From positions 3,483,822 to 3,547,821 of the forward strand of contig OW203751.1 in assembly GCA_934045075.1 (NCBI GenBank): a DNA stretch of 64,000 nt, read 5' to 3'. A program made the translations under genes and the position numbers. The notes beneath the pieces were generated by a model, which saw nothing but the letters and a program-made list of their open reading frames with translations, did not search any database and had not been told where the DNA came from. This DNA is from Yponomeuta sedellus (lineage: Eukaryota > Arthropoda > Insecta > Lepidoptera > Yponomeutidae). Of the stretch, positions 22,101 to 37,100 are shown in pieces (positions within the stretch are counted from its first letter, which is position 1; each line of letters begins with the position of its first letter).

Positions 22101-25100
22101 GTCTCTGCTCACCATGATTAAGCTCTGCGAATCGGGGCGAAACCTCATCGGAATCTTCCGATATAACAACCGTAGATCCGGGCTAAAAGTCTACAATGTT
22201 CTTGCCTAGTTATCATAGCACGAGGTATCCGGAAGAACTCGTGGCCTAGTCATAGAATCACTCAGTAGTGATTGGAATCAATCACTTGAGTTTAGCCACA
22301 ATTGGGTCAGGCGCAGGATGGGTGACCGTCTCGTGACTACCGCTAGCGACATTTTTCCGAGCGCTTCCGTGCTTCACAAGACACGCTAATCCTTTAGTGC
22401 CGGCTGCCATGTAATGGTAGACGTTAAGCCTTGTCGGAGGCCTTATGGGCGGCTTGATAGCTTCTGACAGTAAGGCCCGCCACTGTCTTACAATCTTCCA
22501 CCAACCCGGACTTGGCCCGCGTGGTGGAGTATGGCCTAACCTTCCTGCGATGCAAGAAGAGACTAGAGGTAGACATTGAGGTATCCTAGTTTGGGATCAG
22601 GAACAATGGTTGTGTTATGTGAAAGTTATTATTAGGCCTTTTACAAAGTTTCTTCTCCCCAGCTAGAACATACTCTTCGCGTCGTAAAGTTGACAGCCCT
22701 GGTCGGTTGCTGGGCGCTATTAACGGTGTCCTTACTCCTGAACCGGGAGAAGACTGATGTGGTCCTGAACACCGCCGTCCATGGAGGGTCTGTCAAAGGT
22801 GATGATGATGATGGCGTTAGAGGTGATGACGATGATGTAGATAGATAGAGAACACTTTATTGTACATAAAAATGGAAATTACACAGATATTTCTTAACCT
22901 AAGAGTACAGGCGGCGGCCTTATCACTAAAAGTGATCTCTTCCAGACAACCTTCGGATGAACTGGACTAATACATTAGAGAAGGAAGTAGATGTACAAAA
23001 AAAAACCATAGAAAACATTAATTTCAGAGGTTCCAAATGATATAATAGAATATTAATAAAATTGTGTGCGCATTGGTGGAAAATAAGTGGTTAAAATGAA
23101 ATGAAAAGGTTTTAAATAACTTATTTAAAAGCTGAAAATTCCAATCATGCCGGGATTCGAACCCGCGACCTCTGGCTACCCGTGCCAGCGCTCTTTCCAA
23201 ATGAGCAAAATATTGTAAAGAATTTCGAACCTCTTTACAATATTCTCTGTATTATGTCATTCCGATGTAAAACCTAACTGCAAAGTAGATACTCGGGGCT
23301 TGACATGCTTAAACAACAAAGAAATAAAATTATCGACTCACGCATCCAAATAATTTACGTAAATAAAAATTTATATTGTAAGTAGATAAGTAAAGAATAA
23401 ACGAAATGTTATACATATTCAAAGGACAAACCTATGTAATACAAATACAAAAGCAAAACAATATTACAAATAATAACAGTATTACGGTGTAGTGGTGAGA
23501 TAGAACTCCTTTACCATAGCCTTAAAAATAAATAGATAAACTAATGAAGCGCTCGTGGCCTAGTCGAACCAAGTGAATCAATTGGAATCAATCACTTGAG
23601 TTAAGCAACAACAAGCGCGGTCAGGTGCTGGGGGACTGTCCCGTGACTACCGCTAGTGGACAAGGCACGCTAAGCCGTTGGTGCCGGCTGTCATGTAATC
23701 GCAGTCGTTAAGACAAGTCAGAAGCCTTAGGGCGGCTTGAAACCCTCTGACAGTAAGACCAACCACTAGTCTTACAATCCTCTATCAATTCGGACTTGGA
23801 CCCCATGGTGGAGTACAGCCTAACCTTCCTGCGATGCAGGAAGGTACCCGTGCCCCAGCAGTGGGGACAAACAAGGGTTGAAATCGAAATTTATAACAAA
23901 AAAAAATTACTAAATCTTTTGCTAAATAAATCCGCAACCTCTGGCTGGCACGGATAGCCAGAGGTTGCGGGTTCGAATCCTGGCATGGGTGAAATTTTTA
24001 GCCTCTAAATAGGTTTTTAAAGATTTAGTAAGTTTTTTTTGTTATAAATTTCGGCTTAACGTGCCTTGGGAAGTACGGAAGCGCTTGGAAAAAATGCCAC
24101 TAGCGGCAGACACGGGACGGTCACCCAACCAGCGCCTGACCGCGCCTGTGGTTGCTTATCACTGCTTATCACCCAATCACTCGGTTCGACTAGGCTTCTA
24201 GCAGACTTCTACTTCGTTTTAGTGTAATTTAAGGAGCTAGCTTGTTTCTGAGAAAATATTTGCTAAATTTCAATTGATTGTATTTTGAAAAAACCGGCCA
24301 AGTGCGAGTCAGACTCGCGCACCGAGGGTTCCGTACAAACCTGCAAGGTTTACAAAGTTCGTTCATTACGACATGTTACAGCTTAAAGGTATTATAGACC
24401 TGAGTATTTGGTATGAATTTCAATTTAATACCTCTACGCGTTTATGAGGAAATGGGTAGTAAGTTTAAAATTATTAAAAAAAATATATTATGTGATGTAA
24501 CTAAAAATTTATGGTTTTCGTAATTTTTCCTTTATCTATGCTATAAGACGTTGCTTCGTACCAAATTTCAAGATTCTGAGTTCACGGGAAGCACCCTGTA
24601 AGCATCCCTCTTGGAAAAAGGTGAAAATCATAAGCCTTAATAAATATAGGAGCTCCTTTAGAACCTGTTGAGTTTTTAGGGTCTAAATAGGTTTTTAAAA
24701 TTGTCCTTAGCACGAGTTAGTGCATTAAATGCAAAAGAATATTCTATCTATAATGTTCCATTCGTTTCGTTCGTTAGCACCTTAACCCCGAGTTTCTCGT
24801 ACACTAACAATCTTTTGGGTAGAAAATAATCTAATTGAAACGGAGAGGGCTTTAACAACTTAGCCCCAGTTTCTGGTACCCGGTAACGACTTGTTAGTGT
24901 ACCAGAGAAGCCGAAGCTACCTTGTTATAACCCTCTCCTTTTCAACCGACTTCAAAAAAAGGAGGAGGTTCTCAATTGACGGCCTCGGTGGCGCAGCGGA
25001 TTAGCACGCTGACTGTGCAACCGAAGGTCTCGGGTTCGATCCCCGGCCGGGTCAAACTAGGAAAACGAACTTTTCTAGTTTGTCTCGGGTCTTGGATGTT

Positions 25101-28100
25101 ATCTATGTATTTATTGTATTAAATCTATCGTCGAGTTAGCACCTATAACACAAGTCATTTAGTTGTACTTAGTATAGGGCTAACGAGATCTGTGTAATAT
25201 GTCCATGAATATTTATATTTATTTATATTTATTTATATTTATTTATATTTATTTATTTAATTCGACCCGTATGTTTTTCTATGTTTGTTACACGATAACT
25301 CCGCCAATTATGAACCGATTTGAACAAATCTTTTTTTCGCGTATAGGTAATACCTCAAGGGTGGTCCCATTTAAATTTAATAATAAAATAATTACCTTTT
25401 AAAACAAAAAAAAACCGACTTCAAATGCGTGAACACAAAAAAAAATAATAAAATAATTAACTTTTTAATTTGACAGGCAATTGCCATTTCGGCCGAGGCA
25501 TATAGTACTTTTCTTAAAAAATGCAAGGAAATAAAAAAGGGCTTTTTACACAAAAAAAATAATTTATTACTAACCAAATAACAACGAACTGCGTTTTACC
25601 GCCAATTTATTTATTATTTTACAGATTGTGCCGAAAGGTAAACGCATCTGTAGCTATACAGCCACGAGAACGCAATGTGTACGATAGATGAAAGAGTTCT
25701 AAAATTCAAACAGCTCACCGTTTCATACAACATTGCCGGTGCGTTCTTCGTTCCAAATTTAAAGAATGCGCCGGGAAGTGGTTTTGGTTTTTCAGTCTAC
25801 GTGAATAAATGATACTTCGCGTGTTCTTTATTCAAAAGTAATATTTCCGCACACGTTTAAGAAAAAATATTTTCTACCTGATTACATTATTATTTTTAAT
25901 GCACTAACCCGTGATGTTGCTGCCTGTACGTAATACAGAGAGTATTGTAATGAGGTTCGAAATTTCACTGATGCCGGTTAGTCGCCTATTAGCTCAGTTG
26001 GGAGAGCGCTGGCACGGTTAGCCAGAGGTCTCGGGTTCGAGGCACGGCATGGGTGGAATTTTTCCCCTCTAAATAGGTTTTTTATTTTCTGCCTACCTGA
26101 AGGATACTGCCAATGTCAGGTTTGTAATGACGGCAAGTGCTAAAGTGAACAAACACATAATTCCTGATTCTCACGTTCCAGAATACCATCTGGAGCCATC
26201 CGATGATCGCGTTACACTGCTGGCGAAGCTCACGGGCCCCTTCGCGGAGTCCTCTCGCAACGCGTCAATGGGCAGCGAAACGCTTTACCTGTGGCTGAGT
26301 CGTGGCTCTCGGATGGGTGACTCTGAAGTTGTTGAGCAGGTAATTAGACGTATTAATAAGAAGTCCCCACTGCTGGGGCACGGGTCTCTTCCTGCACCGC
26401 AGGAAGGTTAGGCCATACTCCACCACGGCGGCCAAGTCCGGGTTGGTGGAGGATTGTAAGACAGTGGCGGGCCTTACTGTCAGAAGTTATCAAGCCGCCC
26501 ATAAGGCCTCTGACATGGCTTAACGACTGCCATTACATTACGTGACAGCCGGCACTAACGACTTAACATGCCTTACCAAGCACGGACGCGCTCGGAGAAA
26601 TGAGACAAGCGTTAGTCACGGGATGGTCACCCATCCTATACCTGACTGTTGTTGCTAAACTCCAGTGATCGATTCCAATCACTCGGTTCGACTAGGGGTC
26701 GAGCGCTTCATATTTAGTGATATTGCTACTAAAATTCACAAATGTACGTGTACCTTAAAAGTCATTTTAAGTAGAAAAGGTATATATGGTTCACTTGGCT
26801 GTTCAAATGGCTGATTCATAAGCGGAGTTCAAAATCTTCGGCGAAAACCGAAGCCTACTCTAGAGCCCGAGGTACCTATATTCTAAAAGCTAACAGGCCA
26901 TCGGACTAATATGACTCTCTGATCGGATGGCGTCCTACACACGGTTGCCGAGTTGTAGTCTCTTCTTTGAAAATACTTTGAAGTCCTAAATTCTTGGTCG
27001 CAGATTCTTTTCAGTAGTTTTAAAAAGCGCCATTATATTTATTAACATGGCGTTCACTCTTTTCAAAGACGCATTGGATTTTTTTTTATTTTTTTTCCAA
27101 TGATGACTCTACTTAGCACCGAGTGGCGCCTTAATACGCTTCCACAGTTAAATCTAAACTGTAAAAAAACTCTGAAGGTTGATCAGATTTCGACTAATCG
27201 GGACCAACGCTTGGTTCGTCATGGCCGAATTTAATCGATTGTCATTACCATCCATCGAATTTATTTTCAATATGTTGTTGTATGGTCTTGTTGCTGTGAG
27301 TTTTACCGTCCATTCTTTTTTGCTTTGGTTAAGTTCATGGTGTCGATATCAACCCTTGGATGTCCCCATTGTTGGGGCACGGGTCTCTTCCTGCATTGCA
27401 GGTAGGTAAGATACGAAGGCCACATTCGGGTTTGTGGCAGATTGTAGGACAGTGGCGAGCCTTACTGTCAGAAGTTATCAAGACGCCCATACGGCCTAAC
27501 ATGACACAGAGACATGGCTTAACGACTGTCATTACATGACAGCCGACACGCGAAGCACGGAAAAGCTCGGAAAAAATGCCGCTAGCGGTAGTCACAGGAT
27601 GGTTACCCACTGATGGCGCCTGTTATTGCTTAACTTTAGTGATTGATTTCAATCACTCTGTGCCACTAGGCCACGGGTGCTTCAATTATTTAACGTTTGC
27701 ACTGGATTTTCCAAAGGCATCCTTGACGTAACCAAGCCGACATGTGCATGTATTATGAGTGTAACAATGACTTGACTGTACATCAAACAGCTCCACGTAA
27801 ACAATCCGAAACGCAGACTCGACTTACAAATGGCTCATAAATATTTATGGTGCTCATTCCATAGACATAATTCGAACTAGACAATCAAACGCCGTGAATT
27901 TTTCGACAATTTTTTTTACTTACGACGACAGTTTTACTAATCTAGGTGCGGTACACATGTCGTCGTCGTCGTCAGGCTATACTAGTCCACTGCTGGTCAT
28001 AGCCCTCCCCTAAAGACCGCCACGTTGTGCTATCATAGGGGGTAATTCCCATAATCCCCACGCTGGGCATGCGGGTTGGGGATCTCAGTTCGGTGGAATT

Positions 28101-31100
28101 GTACTGCAGGGGGCGCTGCTGCCCACCTCCAGGTTTGTGTCCCTTAGTCCCCTTTTACGACACCCGCGGGAAGAATTGGGTTTTTGCTATTCTATAGGCC
28201 GACATTACACAGCGGTACATACATCAACTTTTATATGCTGCACTTTACTTAAACACGCTACGGGTGCCTTTGCAGCTAAAATGTCAAGGTTGAAGTGCTG
28301 TCAGTTGTTTTATCGGTCGGCGCCTGAGCAGTCGGGGGTATGACGTTCGTTCCGAGGCATACCTGATGAAAAGGATCTCCCTGGCGGTGCAACGAGGTAA
28401 TGCTGCTAGCGTCATGGGAACTTTTGGGTCTGGTGTGTCCCGGGGCGATATTTTTAACTAATTAAGTTTAGTTTTATACTGTTCATTGTGCCACATTTTA
28501 TGACGAAGCTTTCTGCGAATTTTTAGAATATGTGATGCCTCTTTCTACGCAGTTAAATAATATAAATATTAATTTAGTGGCGGGTTGGTTACGTAGCAAG
28601 AGTACCTATTGCTACCGGCCCCGTTTTTCACCGAAAAAAAAATAGCAATTTGCTTTACAGTCTATTTATTCTTACTTGTCCATTTTAGTAAATAACATTC
28701 TACCCGTAAATTATGATTTTTTTTTCCAAAACTGCCATATTACCATAAATGAAGTAATCGGGGAGATTATTTTAGACAACACGCAGCCTATTTTATAAAG
28801 AAAGTTTATGAACTCGCAAGAAAATATGTAGTTTTGGCATCAAATATAAATTTAGAGGTTAGAATCTTGTTTACTGCATTGGACAAGTAAGGATAAATAG
28901 ACTATAGGCTTTTATTTGTCTCAGTCTGCATAAAATCAAACTCTACATTGTTAAAAATTATAATAAAGTCTCAAAAATTATGCACAAAATACCACGCAGA
29001 TACCCCACCACGGCCATCCTAATCGGATGGGAAGTTCTATCAGTTCGCATGTATTTATATAATTATATATATATATTTTTTTATTTTATGTATTTATGTA
29101 AATTATTTGTATTTATCTGTTGATAACTATATGTACACTATTGTTTAGGCATGTATTCATTTATAATCTTGTATATTTGTACATCTACCTCCTTCTTCAA
29201 TATATTAGTCCAGTCCATCTAAAGGTTGTCTGGAAGAGATCACTTTTAGTGATAAGGCCGCCGTTTATACTCTTAGGTTAAGAAATATCTGTGTAATTTC
29301 CATTTTTATGTAAAGTGTTCTCTATCTATCTATCTCTTTTAGGTGCTCCTTCTGGGGATATGAGCCAAGTGTAGACTGAAAGTAGCGGCCGCAAAGGTGC
29401 CTAGCCCTTAGTACGTTAGGCACGCGAAGTAAATGTACTTGCATTGTCTAGCTAAATGTATGTCTATGGTGCACTCAGTATTCAGCATTCGCTCAGAGAA
29501 CATCTGGTAATAATATGCTTGAGTTAAATGCTACAATGGTGTTATCATTGCAGTTTTAGTGTCAGCGACTGCTCAAATGTAGCGAATCTATCTATCGATA
29601 GATAGATAGATAGAATATTGTACACAGCATTAGCATGTTCATTAGTTAACATCCAAATATGAAGTGAACAGCTTAATAATGAAACAAAATATCTATAGTA
29701 TAAAAGTGAATAGCTGAATGTGTTGGTAAGCTCAAATCTCGAGAGCAGCTGAACCGATTCGCTAATTCTTTTTTTAGAATATTCCTTGAAGTGCGAAGAT
29801 GGTTCTTACGGAGAGAAAATGAGTCTGTTATGCGGTCCAAAGTTAGCTAGTTTTAAATAAAAGTTATTTATGAAAGTTTTTTCAATTTCAGGTTGCTTGG
29901 AAGAAATTGCTGTTAGAATAGAGTATAAAATATTTATTTGTCTTCAAGCGAAATAAGGCACAACGATGACTTGTACTTTTAGCTATGAGGCGGCCAATTG
30001 TAACTATTTTTCCGGTATACTTGTATTCTTATATTTTTGTATTGTATGTATGTGTCTATTAATATAAAAAAAGAACACATTACTTTTATTGGAAGAGCGC
30101 TGGCACGGATAGCCAGAGGTTGCGGGTTCGAATCCCGGCATGGGTGAAATTTTTAGCCTCTAAATAGGTTTTTTAAACACATTATATGTTATAAATAAGG
30201 TCCCACAAAACCAATTATTTGTTTTGACTGTGGGAGCAGTCTCGTTTACAATAGTTGTACCAGATATTTAACATAGCCTTTTTTTTTACATAATATTTGC
30301 ACACTACCACTTTCTTATAATAAGGATGACTTAGCACACTAAGCACACAAACACTACGATACATGAAGAGCGCCGTGCCCCAGCAAAGGGACCATACATG
30401 GGTTAGCGATGAAACTGTGTGCATTGACATCGTTTACATTGAAGTCACTGTACTTCAGAGTAAGTAGACTACTGAGTATTCTTTTTAAGTTTTAAAAAGA
30501 CCCTTTATCCTGTCCTTTTCCAGAACTCCAGCCTCTGGGCGATCCAGCTGCAGCCTCCAGAGGCGATCGACTTCTCCCAGAGCGTGTCCGAGTCGAAGAC
30601 GCTGGTTCTGGAAAACTTCGACTATTATTTTGCGGAGACCTTGAAGGAGAATGGGTCAGGGATAGTCGGAAACTTAAGTAGAAGTGGTAAGTTTGGTTTA
30701 TGTAGATAGACAGACAGACAAGCGGACGGGCAGAAGGATAGATTATATTCTTTTTAATGCACTAACCCGTTCTAAGGACAATTTTAAAAACCTGTTTAGA
30801 TCCCAAAACTTCCACCCATGCCGGGACTCGAACCCGCGACCTCTGGCTAACCGTGCCAGCGCTCTCCCAACTGAGCTAATGGGCGACTGCCGGCATCAGT
30901 GAAACTTCGAACCTCTTTACCATATTCTCTGTATTACGTACAGGCAGCGACATCTGGCTGACGTAATTTGCATCACTTGCAGCCCCGAGTAGCCTACTTT
31001 GCAGTTAGGTTTTACTTCGGAATGATATCGCTGTACCCACATGACGGGTAGATGTAATTATTTTGTATTTGTTGTTTTTCCAGTGTACGGTACAGAATAT

Positions 31101-34100
31101 TCTTATCTTATGTAATAGATGGATGGAGAACAGTTTATTGTACTTCACCCCAGTCACACCTGATGGTAAGCGAATACGGCGACTAAGATGTTACGTGCTT
31201 ACCTGTTAAATGCCTGTTGATTCTAGTTTTAAAGATGGTGATTGCGTAGATTGGAAACTCACAATACCTGTTTCTTGAACGCTAACAGTCTGTTAATCTG
31301 TTGTCAACATGCTGTGAGTTGGCAAAAGTGGATACTAAAAAAAACAACTGACAGCTAGTATCAGTAGATTAACACACTCTTAGCGTTCAAGAAACCGGGG
31401 GGTCCGAATTAGAATTAGATACGTTGATGATAACGGAGGAAACTAATGAGGATTACAGTTTGCCAAAAAGAAATAAATAAACAAACAAACAAACAAACAA
31501 ACAAACAAACAAACAAACAAACAAACAAACAAACAAACAAACAAACAAACAAACAAACAAACAAACAAACAAACAAACAAACAAACAAACAAACAAACAA
31601 ACAAACGAACGAAACGGACATATATCTATTTGGTCGATATATGTCCGCCTGGGACGTCACTTTCCCTTTGGCCTTTCACTTGGCCTTTCTACTCACATTC
31701 GCAATATAATATATTTGTTTCGTCAATCTTTCTTAAGTCATCCTCTCCACATGTCCTCTCCACAAACCAACGCAACATTCTTATCTCAATTCTAGTCATT
31801 ACATCCTCTTTCAGTCCACGACGAATTAATTTTAATTTATAATAATAGATATAATATAAATTGATTTACAATGTAATTTAGATGTCAACGAAGAAGAAGT
31901 TTTTTCCTTACATGGATATTTAATATGCTATAACTTCTATTGCAGCATCAGCAGTAACCCTGAGGATGTACACAGGCAGCGAGAGCACAGTGCCTCTCAC
32001 TATCGTCTATCAGCTCAACCCGTTGAGTGAAGAGGACGGCATAATCTACGCCACCGTGCTCCTTTGTGTGCTATACGTCTTGATCATATTCGAGGTTGGT
32101 AATCATGAACATTGGCACAGAAATAGAGATACTTTCGGCCAATAGGTCAATCATTATTTTTCGAGGGTTGTTATCTGAAAATAATAGACATTAATAAAAA
32201 AAAATACCTAGTCTAAAAAAATGCTGATTGTCCGTTGATACTATTTCTGTTAATTGTTGTGTTTTGCTAATAAACGATTTCTATTCTATGCTATTCTATT
32301 CTGTTCCGTTCCGTTCCGTTCCGTTCCGTTCCGTTCCGTTCCGTTCCGTTCCGTTCCGTTCCGTTCCGTTCCGTTCCGTTCCGTTCCGTTCCGTTCCGTT
32401 CCGTTCCGTTCCGTTCCGTTCCGTTCCGTTCCGTTCCGTTCCGTTCCGTTCCGTTCCCTTCCGTTCCGTTCCGTTCCATGCCGTTCCGTTCCATGCCGTT
32501 CCGTTCTCCTCGTAACACACAAAATTTCTTTTAAGAGTCGCTCATTACAATCTTGTTTTAACTCATGGGATCTGTGTATAGTTGCATCATGTACGATACG
32601 AGTACGATGAAAAAAAAATCATCACACTTCCGAGTTTCCGTTAGAACAGCTTTTCGGAATTGGCTACCTTTCTACAATTACGTAACATGGCAGCTAATTC
32701 TGACAGACTCACTTCCACTTTCAGGTAGTGAACCGCACGCTAGCGGCGCTCCTCATGTCTTCACTGGGGGTAGCCACACTGGCTTTCAGTGGCGTCAGAC
32801 CCTCGCTGCCAGAGCTGGTCTCCTGGCTGGATGTGGAGACGCTGCTGCTGCTATTCAGCATGATGCTTCTGGTGGCCATTTTGGCCGATACTGGCCTGTT
32901 TGATTATCTGGCTGTGCTTGCTTTTGAGGTACGATGTCGGTATCAACCTTTGTATGTCCCCACTGCTGGGGCACGAGTCTCTTCCTGCATCGCGGGAAGT
33001 TTAGGCCATACTCCACCACGGGGGCAAAGTCTGGGTTAGTGGAGGGTTGTAAGACAGTGGCGGGTCTAACTGTCAGAAGTTATCAAACCGCCCATTAGGC
33101 CTTTGACATAGTAACGACTGCTATTACATGACAGCCGGCACCAACGGATTAACGTGCCTTGCGAAGCACGGAAGCGCTCGGGAAAATGCCACTAGCGGTA
33201 GTTACGGGATTGTTGCCCATCCTGCTCCTGACTGCGCCTGTTGTTGCGTAACTCAAGTAGTTGTTGCAATCACTCGGAACGACTAGGCCACGAACGCTTC
33301 TTTTTTGAGGTACATAACACATGAATCCTTAATCTTCAGTTCTGGTTATGATATGCGTTAGTAGCGGTGAATATGCAGTAGCAATACCATTCGTTAACGG
33401 GGATGGAATGGAATGATGGCGTGGTGGCCGGGTCATCTATCTCCCTCCAAAATGGTTGAGACTGATGATGGCTGACCTCTGCGTTATGCTCGTGAACGAG
33501 TGCTGTTCGTGTGTCTGGCCGCAGCACTTGTTATATTTTTACGACCTATTTGGAATTTAAAGTCATTAATGGCAATCATGGAATCTTATCATACGTGTAT
33601 GTGTATCTGAAGTATATAGATTTAAGAGTTTTTTCCCCCGCTGCCTTTTTCTCCTCTACACTACGGCCCGAAGGCAGCGGCTTTCACTTACATGTTGCAT
33701 TGTACTTTGACATTCAGCAAATAGAATGTAAATTCTTTACGTTGAAATAAATTGAATTGAATTGGGAAGGAAAACCTCCTGCGTAAACCTGAGTGCCTTA
33801 GGGGCTTACATACTTCAGCCGTTGGAATTGCTAATCTGAGATGTACAAATTAAGTCCGAATCTCTCTCCCTGACTGAAGGCGAATACCTGACGTATATAG
33901 GCTACTTAAAAATATGAATCATGCAACGTATAATAAGTATCTCATTGTGAATGAGAAATTTTCTGACCTAAAGAGATATATTCATCTATATCCAATCATT
34001 TTTATCCCAAATTACAGAATAAATTTAGTCTTGTAACCACATATGAGGCTTATAATTTATTGGCTCTTCTATACGTACTTTGCTGAATTGCGTACTAAAT

Positions 34101-37100
34101 TGACTTGTTCCAATTTTAGGCTGCAGGCGGCAAGACGTGGCCCCTCATCAACTGCCTCTGTCTATTCACTGCGCTCTTCTCTACGTTTCTGGATAACGTC
34201 ACAACAGTTCTGCTTATGACACCTGTCACGATCAGGTACGCAATACGGTCAGACATTACAATCACCCTTACAATTTCATGAACAAGTTTTCTTTTTCTTA
34301 GTCCAAGTATAGATTCTATCTCATCGCTAGAATCGATCTGTTCTAGGCCATCTCTCGTAAAACTACATGATACTCTTGAAAAACTACTGTATCATGAGTG
34401 TTTTCTATCTATTTATCAAGTACGAATAAACGCATTCTTAAAATTTGTGTATGGTAACCTGAATCGGCAAGAACTTCAACGCGTGTTTGAGCCGTCGAAA
34501 TAATAAGATGGCTCGTACGTATCATTAGGCTGGTCATATCTCGTGAAGAACCTACAACCGATGGAGAAAACGTGTTCTTGAATGGAGACCGCGACTCGGC
34601 AAACGTGAGTAGGACAGCCTCCGAGCAGGTGGGATGACGATCTGCGAAAATTTTCAGGCCTGCTGCCAGAGCTCTATGGTGCTCAATAGGTGAGGGCTAT
34701 ATCCAGAAGTGGAATAATATAACCAGATGATTATGATGACGTATGTATGACATCCTCATTTGTATTGTCGTCAGCATCGTCAGTAGTCATTGGTTAGGTA
34801 TAATTTTCCGTTTAGGCAGTTTGTTAATTATACCAATATTGACGGAAGTAAGATAAATAATATGAGCTGAACTCGCATAATATTAAAAGTTTATTCTTAG
34901 CTATGTGCCGTTTCCTTTCAGAGGAAACTTTCTTCCTCTCTCGTTCACTAACAATGACAGTTTTCGGAACTGTAACAGATAGTTTACGAGTAACAGGGTT
35001 TTAATGACCGAAATGTTTAGAGATCAAGCTATAGTAACTTCATACATTCCAGGCTCTGCGAAGTGATGCAGCTCAATCCGGTACCGGTGCTGATGAGCAT
35101 GGTGATATTCAGCAATGTGGGAGGTGCTGCCACGCCCGTAGGGGATCCTCCCAACGTCATCATTGCTAGCCACCCGGCTGTGTTACGGGAGGTAAGCGTC
35201 CCTCAAGGGAATAATCAGAGACCTTTACTGTTCTTATACGCTTTTGATAATGACAAACCCTTTTCACTTATTTTTTAGCTTCGTTCAGTTACATATTTTT
35301 TTCCACAAATCAACCTATAACTGGTCAATATTATCCCCTAACCGGTACTTAATTTAACGGTTATACCTACTAAACAAAAAACTTTATGTCATTAATAATT
35401 ACACTCGCACTAATCTCGTATCGCAGGATCTCGAAAATTTATATTCAATCGCTATTATTTTTTTTCAATAATTCAACACAAATGAAAAGGATAATATAAG
35501 AATATATAATAATGGCCTTTCATTTGTTTATGCTATTTAACCCATGATGAAAATTGACGGTAACTCAGTCTAACAAAAACCATCAACTTATGAGGAAAAC
35601 TAAGAAAAGAACTAAGAATTCGTGAAAGAATATGCTACAATGAAGCCAACGAGAAAGTATTAATAAATTTTATCCTTCTTTTACTTTCGGAACACTCTTT
35701 TAGTTCTTTGATGCAAAACTTTGATCTCATTGACTATCGATATCAATCGTTTGATTTAAGAAATCATTTGTTACTATAAAAATTTCTATGTAGGTATCTA
35801 AACTGTCCAAATCCTATACCAAGCAGCGCTTATGTTGCAGAACATAAACTTCACGACGTTTACACTCCACATGGGAGTGGGCATACTGCTGGTCGGTGTG
35901 CAGACGTACGCCCAACTCCGCTTCATGTTCCGAGATATGAGAAAGCTGAGGCACAGCGTACCATCTGATGTGCAAGGTAAGAACGAGATACTTCGACAGA
36001 AAGCCAGGCGAATGAGTGTGAAGCAAATAGATCATTGATATCTTCAGCCAAGGAAAAAAAAGGGGGCTGATAAAAGAAAACAGTAGGTCACGATTAAATG
36101 CATTGAGAAGCAAATATATCAGAAGTTTTTCTATCACATCGACAATCAGAAACTGTTTGTCATGCCCGATGTAGCCCCTTGAGAAGAATGAAAGTTTCTT
36201 TGGACTTCCATAACAGTTTCTCAGAAAAGAAGATCTTACCTTTCGTTCATACTTCTCATTACTTTATTTAACATTCAAAATAGCTTCGTCGTAAATGTGG
36301 CACAACCAACAATAACACAAAAATCAAATACTAAATTAATTAAAAATACCGCCGGGTATTTATAATTAATTTCTTCTTCTTCTTCAGGCTATATTAGTCC
36401 ACTGCTGGACATAGCTGTCCCCCAATGAGCGTCATAGCACCCTGTCTTTAATTCAGTATTCTCAAAAGATCCCTTGAAGCTAGCAGCATCCCTCGGAGCA
36501 CAACCACGAAAATCGTACATCAGATGTACGATGCCCTGGAACGATAGTCATACCCACGACTCCTTAGACGCCGACGGATTTCCATTACAAATCCGTCCAA
36601 TGACTATGGAAAGCTATACATATGGATCGAGGCGGCCTGGATAAAAATATAACTGTGACTTAATTCAATGTAAAATTAATAGTTACGGTGCCATAAATAA
36701 CAATATTGTGATATCCGGATCCGGATTGGTGGAGGCTTGCAATGCTAGTAACTGGTCTGTCAGAAGTTTTCAAGCGGCCCTAATCCTAAACCTAAAGTAG
36801 TCTTGCAACCCTCCACCAATCAGAACTTGGCCCCCGTGGTGGAGTATGGCTTCCTTACTCCTTCCTTAGGGAAGATACCCGTGCCCCTCAGTGGGGGCAT
36901 AATGGGTTGATGATGATAATATAAATCCAGAGATGCGTCAAGAGATCCAAGTGTGGCGCCGCGCAGCTGGGTCGCTCTCCTCTTACTCGCGGGATGAAGA
37001 CATCGTACGAAAGGCTCTTGAGAAGAAGGTAGGTCGACCATATCATGGGACTTGGATGAAAATCATCAGATAACATAATAAATACTCTCGTTTACCTTCC

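Noticed and set aside
31415..31709. NKQT and VCLF repeat readings
   Set aside because: Produced by the AAAC tetramer repeat.
32228..32610. VPFRS and NGTER repeat readings
   Set aside because: Produced by the CCGTT pentamer repeat, open in every frame.
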